In this document: positions 9,701 through 18,296 of the stretch, piece after piece
How positions within the stretch are numbered: the stretch's first letter is position 1
Layout: each line of letters starts with the position of its first letter
NCBI GenBank assembly: GCA_019649035.1
Contig: BMAT01008308.1
Span: 68,237 to 88,781 of the forward strand
DNA length: 20,545 nt
Reading direction: 5' to 3'
From: Elysia marginata
Lineage: Eukaryota; Mollusca; Gastropoda; Plakobranchidae
Made by a program: the position numbers and the translations under genes
Notes under the pieces: model-generated
What the model was told of the DNA's origin: nothing
What the model saw: the letters and a program-made list of their open reading frames with translations, nothing else
The model's database searches: none

Positions 9701-12700
9701 TCATAGCTCCAAATCAACAGGAGAGCTTATGGGAATCTAAAAATATTTCTTACGCTTTAAAGACTTCGTTGAGGTTTTTTGAGTATTTGCTTGGCAGATC
9801 TGGAGCATCTTTCTCTACAATCTTGTACATGACTGCCATGAGACCCTGACCCATGAAAGCATGCTCCAGAGTACACAGTTCATACATGATGCAGCCGATG
9901 GACCTGGAAACAGGAAAAATACAGACAATCTTGGAAATCAATAACCTAATGCAGATGAGGGAAATCGTCTCCGATGGACTGCAACAATCAGTAACAATGC
10001 TTCAGTCTACAGGTGCAGAGATTCAACCTTAAATGCAGTATTTACAGAACCATCCAATTTGCTTCAAAATATATGAAGAATTAAATAAAAACATGATCAA
10101 GTTTATTCCATTTAATAGATGAGTAGACAAAGTACATGTATGCTTTTTTACATTTCTGAGCTTCAATATACAGTAAAGTCTGATGATAACTTAAAATAAA
10201 TTTGAAAGCATTTGAAAAGAAATAAAACTAAACGGGCCTTTTTTCACAAAATGGCAATGCATGTGCATGTAACTGCATGTACAAACTTTTATTGTGCTTA
10301 CAATTAATAGTTCTTAATCTACAAGCCAATAAAACTCAGATCTTTTTTTAAATTTGATTCTAAACTTTGAATGCAGGAACATCTTCTGAGGGTCGTTTTT
10401 TGTTTGTTTGTTGTTTTACAATAAAATGGTGTGCCCCATCGAACTAAGCATTGTCAAGCTGGGTAAACCTCCCACTTTCATGTATTTTATTTTTTGTTAT
10501 TGTTGCTATGGTAACGACCACCAACTGGATGCCTATAGTCTCACAATTTTTGGAAGCTTTTAAAACTTACAGATAATTTTTACAACTTTATTTTTTACAT
10601 TTTCATGTAAGGATTTTTGAAATAAGTTAATAATTTGATTTCTACAAATTTTCAAAAACTGTATAAGGCAGAAAAATGAAATAATCCAGTTTCATTATTA
10701 AAATTTTATACTTTTTTCAAAGCTATAAAATAAAAACTTATAATGTAAGCTTTAATTTCATCACATGGCCTTTAGATCTACAAGAAGTACAACTCACCAT
10801 ACATCAGATTTAGAGTTGTAGCCTTCATGTTTAAGCACCTCAGGACTCATATAATATGGTGTCCCTGTGAAGGTTGAGGCCATATCTGTGGTGCCCATAA
10901 GAATGCGAGAGATGCCAAAATCTCCAATTTTCATACGGTTGTTACGTATGAAAATGTTTCTGACAAAAGTACAAAATATTTACTTTTTTATTTTTCTTTT
11001 CTTTTCCTTTGTTGTCAAGAAAGATCTAAATGGTAAAAAAAGCACAAGAAGTAAGAATAGAAAAATTCTTTATCAAAAACAGTTGAAACGCATTTTATTA
11101 TAAAACATATCTTTGGGTTTACAAAAATCACTATATGAAGCATGATGTTATAATAAAAATGCTCAAGAGGAAAACACACATACCTTTAAAACATTAAAAG
11201 AAGGAAATAAAAGAAGAAAAAAGATAAGCCTGTAGTAGGTTTATAAAACTACAGAAACTAAGATCTTTAGATCTAAGATAAACATTTATTGATTCAACAT
11301 GACAAGATTGATATATGTACCATCATTGAGAAAGTGAAACTACATGTAGTTGTAAACAAAGATGTAGGAAGTTTCTATCAATAGTAATGTCAGTGTGTAA
11401 GTGTCTAATGTTACTTATATACCACACAACCCCCCCCCCCCCCCCCAGCACGGACAGTACATCAATCATAAAATCTTGTGGGAAGGCAAATTTCACGACC
11501 AGACCTGTTAGAATGTTGAGGTGGTTGATAATGTGATGGCGAGTCATCTGATACCTCAGTTATGACTGGTTTATGTTGCATAGGTGGTCTGCCACATTTG
11601 CTGGTTCTGTGTGTGCTGGTTTGAGACCGTCCCCTGAAACAGTCTCTTCACTATCACCTATCCGGATACAAAATGTTTAGGTCCGGGAGCAACAACTTGG
11701 AAAGGTCCATCGCACGGGCGTTAGAGTGGCCCACGGTGGGCGTCTCGGCGTATAAACACAAACTTTGCATTTTGGATAGACTGTGGCATTGATGCAGCTG
11801 ATTGTGGATGCCATCTATTGTTGGATGTGGGAACGGGAGAGAATCGTCGAATGGTCATATCCATAGGGTCATTCACGTTTCTGTGTGACCTGAAGGTAGG
11901 ATCTATGAACTGTCCTGGTACAGGCAACGGATGGCCATAGACTTGTTCGGCAGAAGAGGAACCAAGATCCGGTTGTGGAGCTCTTCGCAACCCCAAAAGA
12001 ACCCAGGGCAATTCATCAACCCAGTTTGGTCCTTTGAGTCGAGCTTTGAGGGCTGCTTTCAAAGTTCTATGGAGCCTTTCAATGAGACCGTTAGATTGAG
12101 GATGATATGATGTTGTCCTATGTAAAGTCACTCCCGGTTGATTGGCAATTGCCTTCCATAGGAAAGGTAGACTGAGATCCTCTATCTGACAATATATCTG
12201 TAAGGACTCCCAAACGAGCAATCCAGTGTTGTATGAGAGCTTTGGCGCACTCTGAAGTAGAATTGTTTGTCCAGGGGATGGCTTCAGGTCATCGTGTTGT
12301 GCGGTCTATTATTGTGAGAAGATGTGTGAAACCTTCGGAGGGTGAAAATGGGCCAACAAGGTCAATGTGTAAATGGCTAAATTTCTCAGCAGGAACTGGT
12401 ATGTTTGCTATTGGTGAGTGTATATTTGTTTGAATTTTTGATTGTTGGCAGGCTAGGCATTCCTTTGCCCATTTGTTGACCTGTTTCTTTAATCCGTGCC
12501 ATACGAACTTCTCTAAGTCAAGTTTGACAGATGATTTGCAATCGGGGTGTGCGAGGTTGTGAATAGCTTCAAAGACCTGGCATTGAAAAGTTTTAGGAAC
12601 AATTGGTCGAGGTTGGCCAGTGGGGACGTCGCATAGAAGTGTTAATGGAGAGTTGTGAAGAGGAGTACGTTCAAATTGTAAATTCGTAATGGCTGTTGGA

Positions 12701-15700
12701 AAAACCTTTACATCAGCATCTTCTGACTGTGCCTTTGCCATTTGTGCGTAATCTATGCCTAAAATTATAACGTCACTAATGTGTGCTCAAGAGAGGCAAT
12801 CGGCCACGACATTTGTCTTGCCTGAGATATGTTGGATGTCCGTTGAAAACTCCGAGATGCAAGTTAGGTGACGCTGTTGACGAGAAGTCCAAGGATCAGA
12901 TAGTTTTGACATGGCACCCAAAAGGGGCTTGTGGTCGGTGAACGCAGTGAATGGTCGTCCTTCCAAGAAGAAACGGAAATGACGGACAGCTAGGTAAAGC
13001 CCCAAGAGTTCTTTGTCAAATGCACTATACTTTTGTTCTGGGGGGCCTTAGCTGTTTGCTGAAAAAGGCCACCGGTCGCCAAATTCTGTGTATCCTCTGT
13101 TCCAAAATACCTCCAACCGCATGGTCCGATGCATCTGTTGTCAATGAAAAGTGTGTATTTGGGTCAGGGTGGCACAACATTGTAGCATTTGCAAGGGCCT
13201 CCTTACTAGAGTTGAAAGCAACATCCATCTCAAGGGTCCAGTCCAGAATTTTACGAGAACCAGGCTGTTTGATGACTTTGTGGAGTGGGTGTAGTATGGC
13301 CGCTGCGTGGGGGATCAAGCGGTGATAGAAATTTAACATTCCCAGAAACCCTTGCAGACCCTTGACTGTGCATGGCCTTGGAAAGTTTTTGACAGCATCA
13401 ACTTTTGAGGGTAGAGGGATAGTGCCGAGTTGGGAGATTTCATGACCCAGAAAGTCTAAGCGTTTTTGTCCTAAAATGCATTTTTCAAGTTTGATGACTA
13501 AACCAAAATCTTGGAGCCAGCTGCATACCGTGTGAAGGTCTTGCAAGTGTTCTTTATCTGAAGAACTAGAAATCAAAATGTCATCAAGGTATACAAAAAC
13601 ACAACTTAAACCTTGAAGAACTGTGTCCATTAGACGCTGGAAACTCTGAGCTGCATTTTTAAGTCCAAATGGCATACGTAGATATTCGTAGAGGCCAAAG
13701 GGGGTAATTATGGCAGTTTTGGGTATGTCATCTGGATGCATAGGGATCTGGTGGTAACCACTCACCAGATCTATTTTGGAAAAAATTGTTTTCCCAGCCA
13801 ACTGTGAAGAGAAATCATGAATGTGAGGAATGGGGTATCGATCAGGGGTTGTTGCATCATTACAACGACGGTAATCTCCGCAGGGGCGCCACCCGCCATC
13901 TGATTTTTCGACCATGTGAAGAAGTGAAGCCCAGGGGCTATTCGACTTTCTGACTATGCCCATGCTCTCCATTTCCAAAAATTCTTTCTTCGCAATTGCT
14001 AGTTTGTCTGGTGCAAGACGTCGAGCCCGTGAGGAGATCGGTGGTCCTGTTGTTATGATGTGGTGCTGTACACTATGTTTGACAGCAGCTGTTGAAAATG
14101 TAGGTTTAAGTAAGTCAGGAAAACTTTGCAGTACTTACTTGTTGCTGTGTTGCTCAATCGGAGCGAGTTCTAGGTTATGAATATGGCTGATTGAGCAGGG
14201 CGATGAGAAATACGTATCTGCCTCAATCAACCTCTGGCCTTTAAGACACTGATAAGTTATGTCTTCTAAAAAAATCAGCACCTAGCAAGGGACGCTTGTC
14301 ATCTGCTACAACAAGACGTGCTTGATACTTAGTGCCATTGAGATGTAAGAAGACTTCGCAAGCTCCGTAAGTCTGAATTTGTGTTCCGTTGGCTGCTTGG
14401 AGGGGTGGGCCTTGTTTCCTGTAGCGTTTGTCATGCCACAACGGTGGTATAAAAGAAACTTGAGCCCCTGTGTCAACGAGGAAACGGCGACCAGAATTAG
14501 TATCGGTGATGAACAGTTGTGGATCATGCGGGCCAGCTAAAGCGGTGGCTACTGTTGACCCGCCCTGGCGTTTCCCTGGTTTTTCTCGTGGGTTTTAAAA
14601 TTTCTGAACTTGGGGCATGTTGGTAAACATTTCTTTCCCTTTTCACCCCATTTTTGGTGGTACCAGCAAATAGCCGAGATTTTGTCGCTAGATGAAGTTG
14701 GGGCCTGGGCTTGGCAGCTAGTCACTGCCTCTGCAACAGTTTGTTGTCTAGGTTGACTGGCAAGATAAAGTTTGTCGGCCTGTTGGGCGAGGGCACAGTA
14801 ATCAGTGGTATCTGAAACGGCTAGTGGGGTTCTGACATGCTCAGGGAGTTGCTGCAGAAAAATTTGTTTAAAAATAAAACAAGGATGATGTTGACCTAGC
14901 AATGTCAGCCTACTGTCCATAAACTCAGATGGTTTGGCATCTCCTAGTCCACACATGTTAAGCAATTCTGATGCTCTCTCTTCATCAGTGAGTCCATAAG
15001 CAGATGTTAAAAAGGACTTTAAAGTTTTATATTTGTAGGTTGTTGGTGGGGAGGAAATAACAGAAAGGGACCTGGTTGCTGTGTTGGTGTCCTGTGAGGA
15101 GACAACGTGGTAGTACTTTGTATCATCTTGGGTAATGTTTTTTAAGGCAAACTGAGCTTTGGCCTGGGAAAACCTAGCTGCGGGACTTGAAACCCAAAAA
15201 GTGGGTAATTTAAGAGCCACACTGTCGACAGCCATGATCAATGTTTTTATAAGTGTAAAGAACATGTTGTTGAATATTATAGATCTATGCTGATTGGAAC
15301 GTGAATTACAGTTGTAGATCTAGATGTAGCTTACACAAACGGTGTAAGTTGTAGGGGTCACCATTGTAGTAGGTTGATAAAACTACAGAAACTAGGATCT
15401 TTAGATCTAAGATAAACATTTATTGATTAAACATGACAAGATTGATACATGTACCATCATTGAGAAAGTGAAACTACATATAGTTGTAAACAAAGATGTA
15501 GGAAGTTTCTATCAATAGTAATGTCAGTGCGTAAGTGTCTAATGTTACAGTAGTATCCGGTTAAACGCACTCCAGTTAAATGCACGCTACGGTTAAACTA
15601 ACGCCAAATCGCTATGACCGATTTATTTCTATATAATCCGTATACCCTAAACGCACGTTATATCGGCTAAACGCACTCTATGAAATCGGGAAAAATACCT

Positions 15701-18274
15701 TTTAAGTGGACCACGTAACCACTGCTAGCTCGTTTCAAGGGAATGACCAGCATCACTCCACAGAAATTCGCACCTTCTCTGTTAAAATGCAGGCCTATCT
15801 ACCTACACATGTTGTGGGGGCAGGAGTGTGAAGAGAGAGGGTTAAAGGTGGACAAAGACCTGTGGGGCGTGGACTGAGCGTACATACGTATGTACGCTCA
15901 GGCCCCCACTGTAATCTACTAAGTGACAGTGACAGGTGGACTGTAGGCTAGCCCTTGGCCTGTGTAGCATTGTGTGGTTGGCTTTCTTCTCGTCCCGGTC
16001 ACGCCTCCCCTCCCCCTTTGTTTACCCCTTTTGGTTGCTGGGCGATAGGCCTAATTGCTAGACGTAAGCCTTTCTTTCATTCCACACAGATCTGTACAGC
16101 ATGCAAGACGTAGTCTAGACATCGTCAGAATGTTGTGATTCATCTGTTGTCAATCTCTTTAGATCTAATTCCAAGCCAGTTTGAATTCCAAAAGCCTCGG
16201 AGATTGTTAAGAAGATATTTCACTTATCCCACTTTTGGAAATAAGAAACAACTACATGTTCTGAGAAAAAAAAAGAACAGACCCCACTCCCTCCTCCCCC
16301 CCACCCCCCAAAAAAAAGAGAGAGAGATAAAGATCGTTCAAAGATGTACATTTCTTAATCCTGCCTTCGGTGCACGCATGATGTTTGTATAACCACGGGA
16401 AAAACTCGGTTTTATAATTATAATTATGTATCGTACTCTAAAGGGAAATAACTAAACTACTTTTCATAAGTGCACGCATCTCCTAAAGGCACGCTTTTTG
16501 GTCCCCCAAGTGCCGTGCGTTTAACCAGATACTACTGTACTTAGATACCATAACCCCAGAAAATTCCCTTCTATTTTTTTTTATTTTACCCACACTTAAT
16601 TTTTTCAATAACAATAAGTTTAGGGATCCTGAATCTTACTTAAATTCCAGACCCAAAAACAAATGATGTTGTAACAAATTATCGGTACTCAATACTTATC
16701 TTTAAATGATTGAAAGGAGGAGCTACTTCATAGAAAAACATTGTATAAGAAGGATTGTTTTTTTTTGACACTATACCTTGTTTTCAGGTCTCGGTGTAGC
16801 ACTCTTCTGCTGTGCATATACTGAACGGCCAATAGCAACTGAATTGTCCAGCTCAGCACAGTCTTTTCATCTATTGACTTTCCTGATTTTTTAAAGTCTG
16901 TGATTCTGTGATCCAAATCACCACCCTTGGGATAAGGAGAAAATTAAATTTTAAAAAGCCAAACCTTGACAACACCAAAAACTAATAATGTCTGAATTTA
17001 AGGCTTGAAATTAAATAGAGAAAAGAAGAAAAAACCCTTCAAACATTTACACGTATTAACAGATTTTTCTCTTGTGCTGTGGGTTCCCAATCTGTGCCCT
17101 GCCTTTAACTTACATAATAGTGTGCATATGCTGAAAATCATTACTATTTTCATTCAAGCAATTATTAGACTGACGGCGTGGTTAAGTCTGAAAATCTGAA
17201 TATAAACGAAATTTCAAAAGTCTCTCAGGAAGAGATGAGTTTATATCCACAATACATTGTAAATGGATAAACAATGGTATCTGATACCCACAATGTATCA
17301 TGGATGGACATAGAGCGAAGTAAAGCATCATCCAAACGCAAATTTGCTGTGACATATACAAAAAATATAGAGATAAAGCTTCATAATGATATAAAATTAC
17401 CTAATTTTAAGCCCTGAAATAATTTTGAAGTTTTTTGTGTCATGCATGCATCAGATTGGCAGGGCAAAAACAAACTAGGTGATTATACCATTATCAAATA
17501 AAGGTAGATATGCACCTCACAATATTCTGTAACAATGCAGAAAAACTCCCCATCTATGAAGCTGTCATGAAATTTGACAATTCCTGGATGATTCAGCTTG
17601 GACAATAGCCTAGCTTCATGCATAGCATCAACAGTTTCATCAGGCTGAAGGTCTCCCACAGAAATTTCTTTGAGAACTTTGCTGTTTGAGTAAAAAAAAA
17701 AACCAAAACAAAAAAACTCACATGTCTAAAATGTGGCTTTGAAAAGAACAACAAGATGTTAAAAGCTACACCTGTAACTGCATAAAACTCGCTCAACCAG
17801 CAGTCTATATGAATAAGATTTCTACGGTTTTTTTTATAAAAGATTTATGTATTTAAAATAAAAATATTTTCTTTTGTGGCCTTATAAATCACTTGAAGTT
17901 ACCATAGTTTTCTGAAGAGATATGTAAATTTTACTTTTACTCAATTAAAAGAGTATGGATAACAAAAAACCTAAATTTTCAAATGGCTTTTCTTTTTAAA
18001 TTCCAAATTGTAAATTTGTGACAAACATTACAATTGAAAAAATGTTTCTTTTTTAACCACAGTTGGCTTTTAATAAACAGGTATTGAGACAAAAGGCATT
18101 CCATTATACATGTATGAAGGTGAAGACTCACAATTCATTATTGCACTTCCTGTCCTTGCACAAAAACGCTGTGCCAAAGTTTCCACTTCCAAGTTTCTTT
18201 ACAACTTCATATCGATTTGCCAAAACTCTGGCTTCTTTGGTTTCTCTGTCTTTTGTTGGTCGGCTTGGTGCCAT
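3522..18274 (-). CDS. NEK11: NEK11-like serine/threonine kinase, 8 exons, 3' end missing
   Basis: This is a NIMA-related protein kinase. In vertebrates NEK11 acts in the DNA-damage and replication-stress response, promoting CDC25A breakdown and G2/M arrest; that role is assumed here by homology. Eight GT/AG exons with matching phases give 377 codons plus two bases. Visible kinase features are the glycine loop GSGNFG (29-34), catalytic Lys52 in VLKEI, alpha-C Glu70, HRDLKTRN with Asp149, DFG with Asp166, and the [10 protein letters not shown] activation segment (184-193). NEK11 is favoured over other NEKs because residues 49-108 and 283-317 follow human NEK11 from memory with almost no gaps, and because the tail carries the conserved [13 protein letters not shown] block. 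A glycine- and acid-rich insert of about 25-30 residues precedes that block. The start is the ATG at 18274 in the context CTACCATGG. Introns 3 and 6 are enlarged by transposons. The remaining tail and stop were not found in the window. Confidence 0.93.
3720..5203 (-). other. NEK11 intron 7
   Basis: This 1,484-bp GT-AG intron is AT-rich. Short ORFs on both strands have no recognisable content, and I see no mobile element. Confidence 0.8.
5204..5289 (-). CDS. NEK11: NEK11 exon 7 (post-kinase helix)
   Basis: The acceptor is caacatcag and the donor is ATGTT|GTAAGT. The exon encodes residues 284-311 and part of Leu312, a charged likely helix ([11 protein letters not shown], then [13 protein letters not shown]). 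With exon 8 it spaces LPY and the KSHL motif as in remembered human NEK11 (IPYL to IHLQTL, 37 residues). That supports a direct exon 6-7 join. Confidence 0.88.
5957..5974 (+). repeat. left terminal inverted repeat of the Tigger-like element
   Basis: These 18 bp are perfectly complementary to 7324-7341. The outer flank is TA. Confidence 0.92.
6055..6106. repeat. imperfect hairpin with mollusc-type short words
   Basis: AAAGGGAAATAACT at 6055-6068 faces AGTTGCCTCCCTTT at 6093-6106, the complement of AAAGGGAGGCAACT. Eleven of 14 positions pair around a 24-nt loop. Both arms match words I remember as abundant in mollusc genomes. The same TAAAGGGAAATAACT word recurs at 16439-16453 inside the second Tigger-like element. 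Confidence 0.5.
6155..6568 (-). pseudogene. Tigger/pogo transposase, N-terminal DNA-binding part
   Basis: A likely native ATG at 6568 begins MSK, then reads [23 protein letters not shown] and [19 protein letters not shown]. This is a pogo/CENP-B N-terminal helix-turn-helix. It continues with a second CENP-B-type HTH ([22 protein letters not shown], then [15 protein letters not shown]). Two in-frame stops fall at codons 4 (TGA, 6559-6557) and 16 (TAA, 6523-6521). They look like CGA-to-TGA and AAA-to-TAA changes. Near 6205 a frameshift hides VEKFKQRKT, the expected start of the next block. No DDE domain follows. The frame open from 6484 is only its downstream part. Confidence 0.82.
7155..7169 (+). 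repeat. (GA)n microsatellite
   Basis: This is a run of GA units inside the right half of the Tigger-like element, next to further GAAA repeats. Confidence 0.85.
7324..7341 (-). repeat. right terminal inverted repeat of the Tigger-like element
   Basis: These 18 bp are perfectly complementary to 5957-5974 and are followed by TA at 7342-7343. Confidence 0.92.
7712..7734 (+). repeat. (GATA)n microsatellite
   Basis: Imperfect TAGA/GATA units occur in intron 6, followed by a long purine-rich, GATA-like stretch to about 7850. Confidence 0.75.
7930..8040. repeat. GC-rich repeat scrap with G5/C5 hairpin
   Basis: A GC-rich block (CGAAGGCGGGAGC, then TCTAGGGGGTTCCC, then CATGCTCCCCCAG, at about 7934-7978) runs into GCTGCAAAAGAAGCCATTTT. 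It stands out from the AT-rich intron and resembles dispersed invertebrate repeats seen elsewhere. I cannot name the family. Confidence 0.3.
9143..9221 (-). CDS. NEK11: NEK11 exon 6 (end of kinase domain)
   Basis: The acceptor is tttgtttcag and the donor is GCT|GTAAGT. The exon encodes residues 257-283: [18 protein letters not shown], then LPYISQSLA. It holds the conserved RPSA arginine of kinase subdomain XI and ends in phase 0. Confidence 0.93.
9222..9753 (-). other. NEK11 intron 5
   Basis: This 532-bp AT-rich GT-AG intron has no feature recognised. Confidence 0.85.
9754..9903 (-). CDS. NEK11: NEK11 exon 5 (kinase C-lobe)
   Basis: The acceptor is ctgtttccag and the donor is AAAGC|GTAAGA. 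The exon encodes residues 207-256 and part of Ala257: [16 protein letters not shown], then [17 protein letters not shown]. This fits helices F to H of a NEK kinase. Confidence 0.95.
9904..10797 (-). other. NEK11 intron 4
   Basis: This 894-bp GT-AG intron is AT-rich apart from 10430-10540, which holds the X-box-like palindrome. No coding sequence is seen. Confidence 0.85.
10502..10515. promoter_or_regulatory. RFX X-box-like palindrome in intron 4
   Basis: The sequence GTTGCTATGGTAAC is two opposed half-sites around AT. It differs from the classic RFX motif GTTGCCATGGCAAC at two symmetric positions and keeps the strong RGYAAC half. RFX factors drive ciliary and some cell-cycle genes. Binding here is inferred from sequence alone. 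Confidence 0.4.
10798..10959 (-). CDS. NEK11: NEK11 exon 4 (DFG and activation segment)
   Basis: The acceptor is cttttgtcag and the donor is ATG|GTGAGT. The exon encodes residues 153-206 and part of Trp207: [37 protein letters not shown], then KSDVW across the junction. The 5.8-kb intron before it carries the Gypsy fossil. Confidence 0.95.
11231..11424 (-). repeat. 3' LTR of the Gypsy fossil
   Basis: This 194-bp LTR (TG to CA) matches 15365-15547 plus 16540-16550 with about seven differences. Confidence 0.9.
11430..11446 (-). other. polypurine tract of the Gypsy fossil
   Basis: Seventeen consecutive C on the plus strand give a G17 run on the element strand, a few bases from the 3' LTR, where the second-strand primer belongs. 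The run length may have drifted. Confidence 0.6.
11447..11719 (-). other. 3' end of the Gypsy fossil after integrase
   Basis: This lies between integrase and the polypurine tract. No envelope or other domain is recognised. Confidence 0.6.
11720..12741 (-). pseudogene. integrase remnant of the Gypsy fossil
   Basis: It shows a zinc-finger part ([29 protein letters not shown]) and core parts ([38 protein letters not shown]). Integrase lies last in pol, the Ty3/Gypsy order. It is part of a broken element. Confidence 0.88.
12787..13978 (-). pseudogene. reverse transcriptase and RNase H remnant of the Gypsy fossil
   Basis: RT blocks are clear: [44 protein letters not shown], the catalytic FVYLDDILI and LDFLGHEIS. 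RNase H follows with [11 protein letters not shown] and [11 protein letters not shown]. The order and motifs are those of Ty3/Gypsy pol. The element is broken. Confidence 0.92.
14240..14530 (-). pseudogene. protease remnant of the Gypsy fossil
   Basis: This aspartic-protease-like region lies between gag and RT. It shows LLGADFF, typical of the protease C-terminal half in Ty3/Gypsy elements, after [11 protein letters not shown]. It is part of a broken element. Confidence 0.7.
14549..15265 (-). pseudogene. gag remnant of the Gypsy fossil
   Basis: This region encodes a capsid-like protein. It shows [30 protein letters not shown], a PEHVRTPL block and a C-terminal [14 protein letters not shown] motif of the unusual C-H-C-C type reported in CsRn1-like elements. 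It is part of a broken element. Confidence 0.85.
15354..15363 (-). promoter_or_regulatory. primer-binding site (tRNA-Trp)
   Basis: One base inside the 5' LTR the minus strand reads TGGTGACCCC, the same first ten bases as the tRNA-Trp primer site of Rous sarcoma virus. CsRn1-type elements are also reported to use tRNA-Trp. Confidence 0.7.
15548..15570 (+). repeat. left terminal inverted repeat, second Tigger-like element
   Basis: These 23 bp pair with 16515-16537 except at one position. Confidence 0.9.
15874..15901. repeat. perfect 28-bp palindrome
   Basis: The half CTGAGCGTACATAC is followed at once by its exact complement, with no spacer. It lies in the GC-richer middle of the second Tigger-like element. 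Confidence 0.9.
16515..16537 (-). repeat. right terminal inverted repeat, second Tigger-like element
   Basis: These 23 bp pair with 15548-15570 except at one position, and are followed by TA. Confidence 0.9.
16777..16925 (-). CDS. NEK11: NEK11 exon 3 (catalytic loop HRDLK)
   Basis: The acceptor is tatcccaag and the donor is ACAAG|GTATAG. The exon encodes residues 104 to part of 153, starting GGDLDHRI and running through [13 protein letters not shown] to LHRDLKT. Asp149 is the catalytic base. It ends in phase 2. Confidence 0.95.
16926..17515 (-). other. NEK11 intron 2
   Basis: This 590-bp AT-rich GT-AG intron has no feature recognised. Confidence 0.85.
17516..17681 (-). CDS. NEK11: NEK11 exon 2 (catalytic lysine, alpha-C helix)
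   Basis: The acceptor is ctcaaacag and the donor is GAG|GTGCAT. The exon encodes residues 48-103, including KVLKEISVG with catalytic Lys52, Glu70 of helix [15 protein letters not shown], and the hinge region ending VTEYCE. It ends in phase 0. Confidence 0.95.
17682..18131 (-). other. NEK11 intron 1
   Basis: This 450-bp AT-rich GT-AG intron has no feature recognised. Confidence 0.85.
18132..18274 (-). CDS. NEK11: NEK11 exon 1 (start codon, glycine loop)
   Basis: The exon encodes residues 1-47 and two bases of codon 48. It has a short basic leader ([16 protein letters not shown]), the first kinase strand and the GSGNFG loop. It ends AATT|GTGAGT, phase 2, and joins exon 2 to make Phe48. Confidence 0.92.
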
Positions 18275-18296
18275 GGTAGATCATGTGCTAGTTCAT
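18271..18296 (-). promoter_or_regulatory. upstream ATGs just before the NEK11 start
   Basis: Two ATGs precede the chosen start at 18274. The one at 18296 opens a two-codon frame (ATG AAC TAG). The one at 18284 is out of frame with NEK11 and runs past its start for about 25 codons. The NEK11 ATG has the stronger context (ACCATGG). The effect on translation is inferred and depends on where the transcript begins. Confidence 0.35.

Larger units (their letters stand above)
15548..16537. mobile_element. Tigger-like non-autonomous element (MITE-like), 990 bp
   Basis: The 23-bp inverted ends (CAGTAGTATC, then GGTTAAACGCAC) differ by one base. TA is duplicated at 15546-15547 and 16538-16539. The CAGTA start and TA target fit the pogo/Tigger group. 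No transposase is seen. The word GGTTAAACGCAC and close variants recur inside the left end. It sits in the 5' LTR of the Gypsy fossil, so it is younger than that insertion. It contains a perfect 28-bp palindrome. Confidence 0.88.
11231..16550 (-). mobile_element. Ty3/Gypsy LTR retrotransposon fossil (CsRn1-like)
   Basis: This is a minus-strand LTR element with 194-bp LTRs ending TG...CA, a primer site matching tRNA-Trp, a G-run as polypurine tract, and gag, protease, RT, RNase H and integrase in Ty3/Gypsy order. No envelope gene is seen. A CsRn1-like placement is suggested by the unusual gag motif (CWYHQKWG, then C-P-T-C) and the tRNA-Trp site. The element is broken, with roughly half a dozen interruptions. 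By eye the LTRs differ at about 7 of 194 positions (3.6%), so insertion is probably millions of years old. Possible six-base flanks, TAAGCC (11225-11230) and TAACCC (16551-16556), agree at five positions. The 5' LTR is split by the element at 15548-16537. Confidence 0.9.
15365..16550 (-). repeat. 5' LTR of the Gypsy fossil, split by a DNA element
   Basis: The LTR lies at 15365-15547 and 16540-16550. Leaving out the inserted element and one TA copy gives 194 bp, exactly the length of the other LTR. Confidence 0.9.
10960..16776 (-). other. NEK11 intron 3
   Basis: This 5,817-bp GT-AG intron is almost entirely made of the Gypsy fossil and the DNA element inserted in it. The unique parts, 10960-11230 and 16551-16776, are AT-rich with no feature recognised. 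Confidence 0.85.

Noticed and set aside
10867-11103. Plus-strand ORF of 78 codons
   Set aside because: It is mostly the antisense of NEK11 exon 4.
12951-13325. Plus-strand ORF of 124 codons
   Set aside because: It is the antisense shadow of the Gypsy RT/RNase H region.
16135-16392. Plus-strand ORF as a transposase remnant of the second Tigger-like element
   Set aside because: It has no helix-turn-helix or DDE motif and its basic, proline-rich content follows simple repeats.
11225-16556. Six-base flanks of the Gypsy fossil as a firm target duplication
   Set aside because: They match at only five of six positions, and a shorter exact duplication is not seen, so they are mentioned only as possible.
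17593-17796. Minus-strand ORF of 67 codons as a gene
   Set aside because: It is an out-of-frame reading across exon 2 and its flanking intron.
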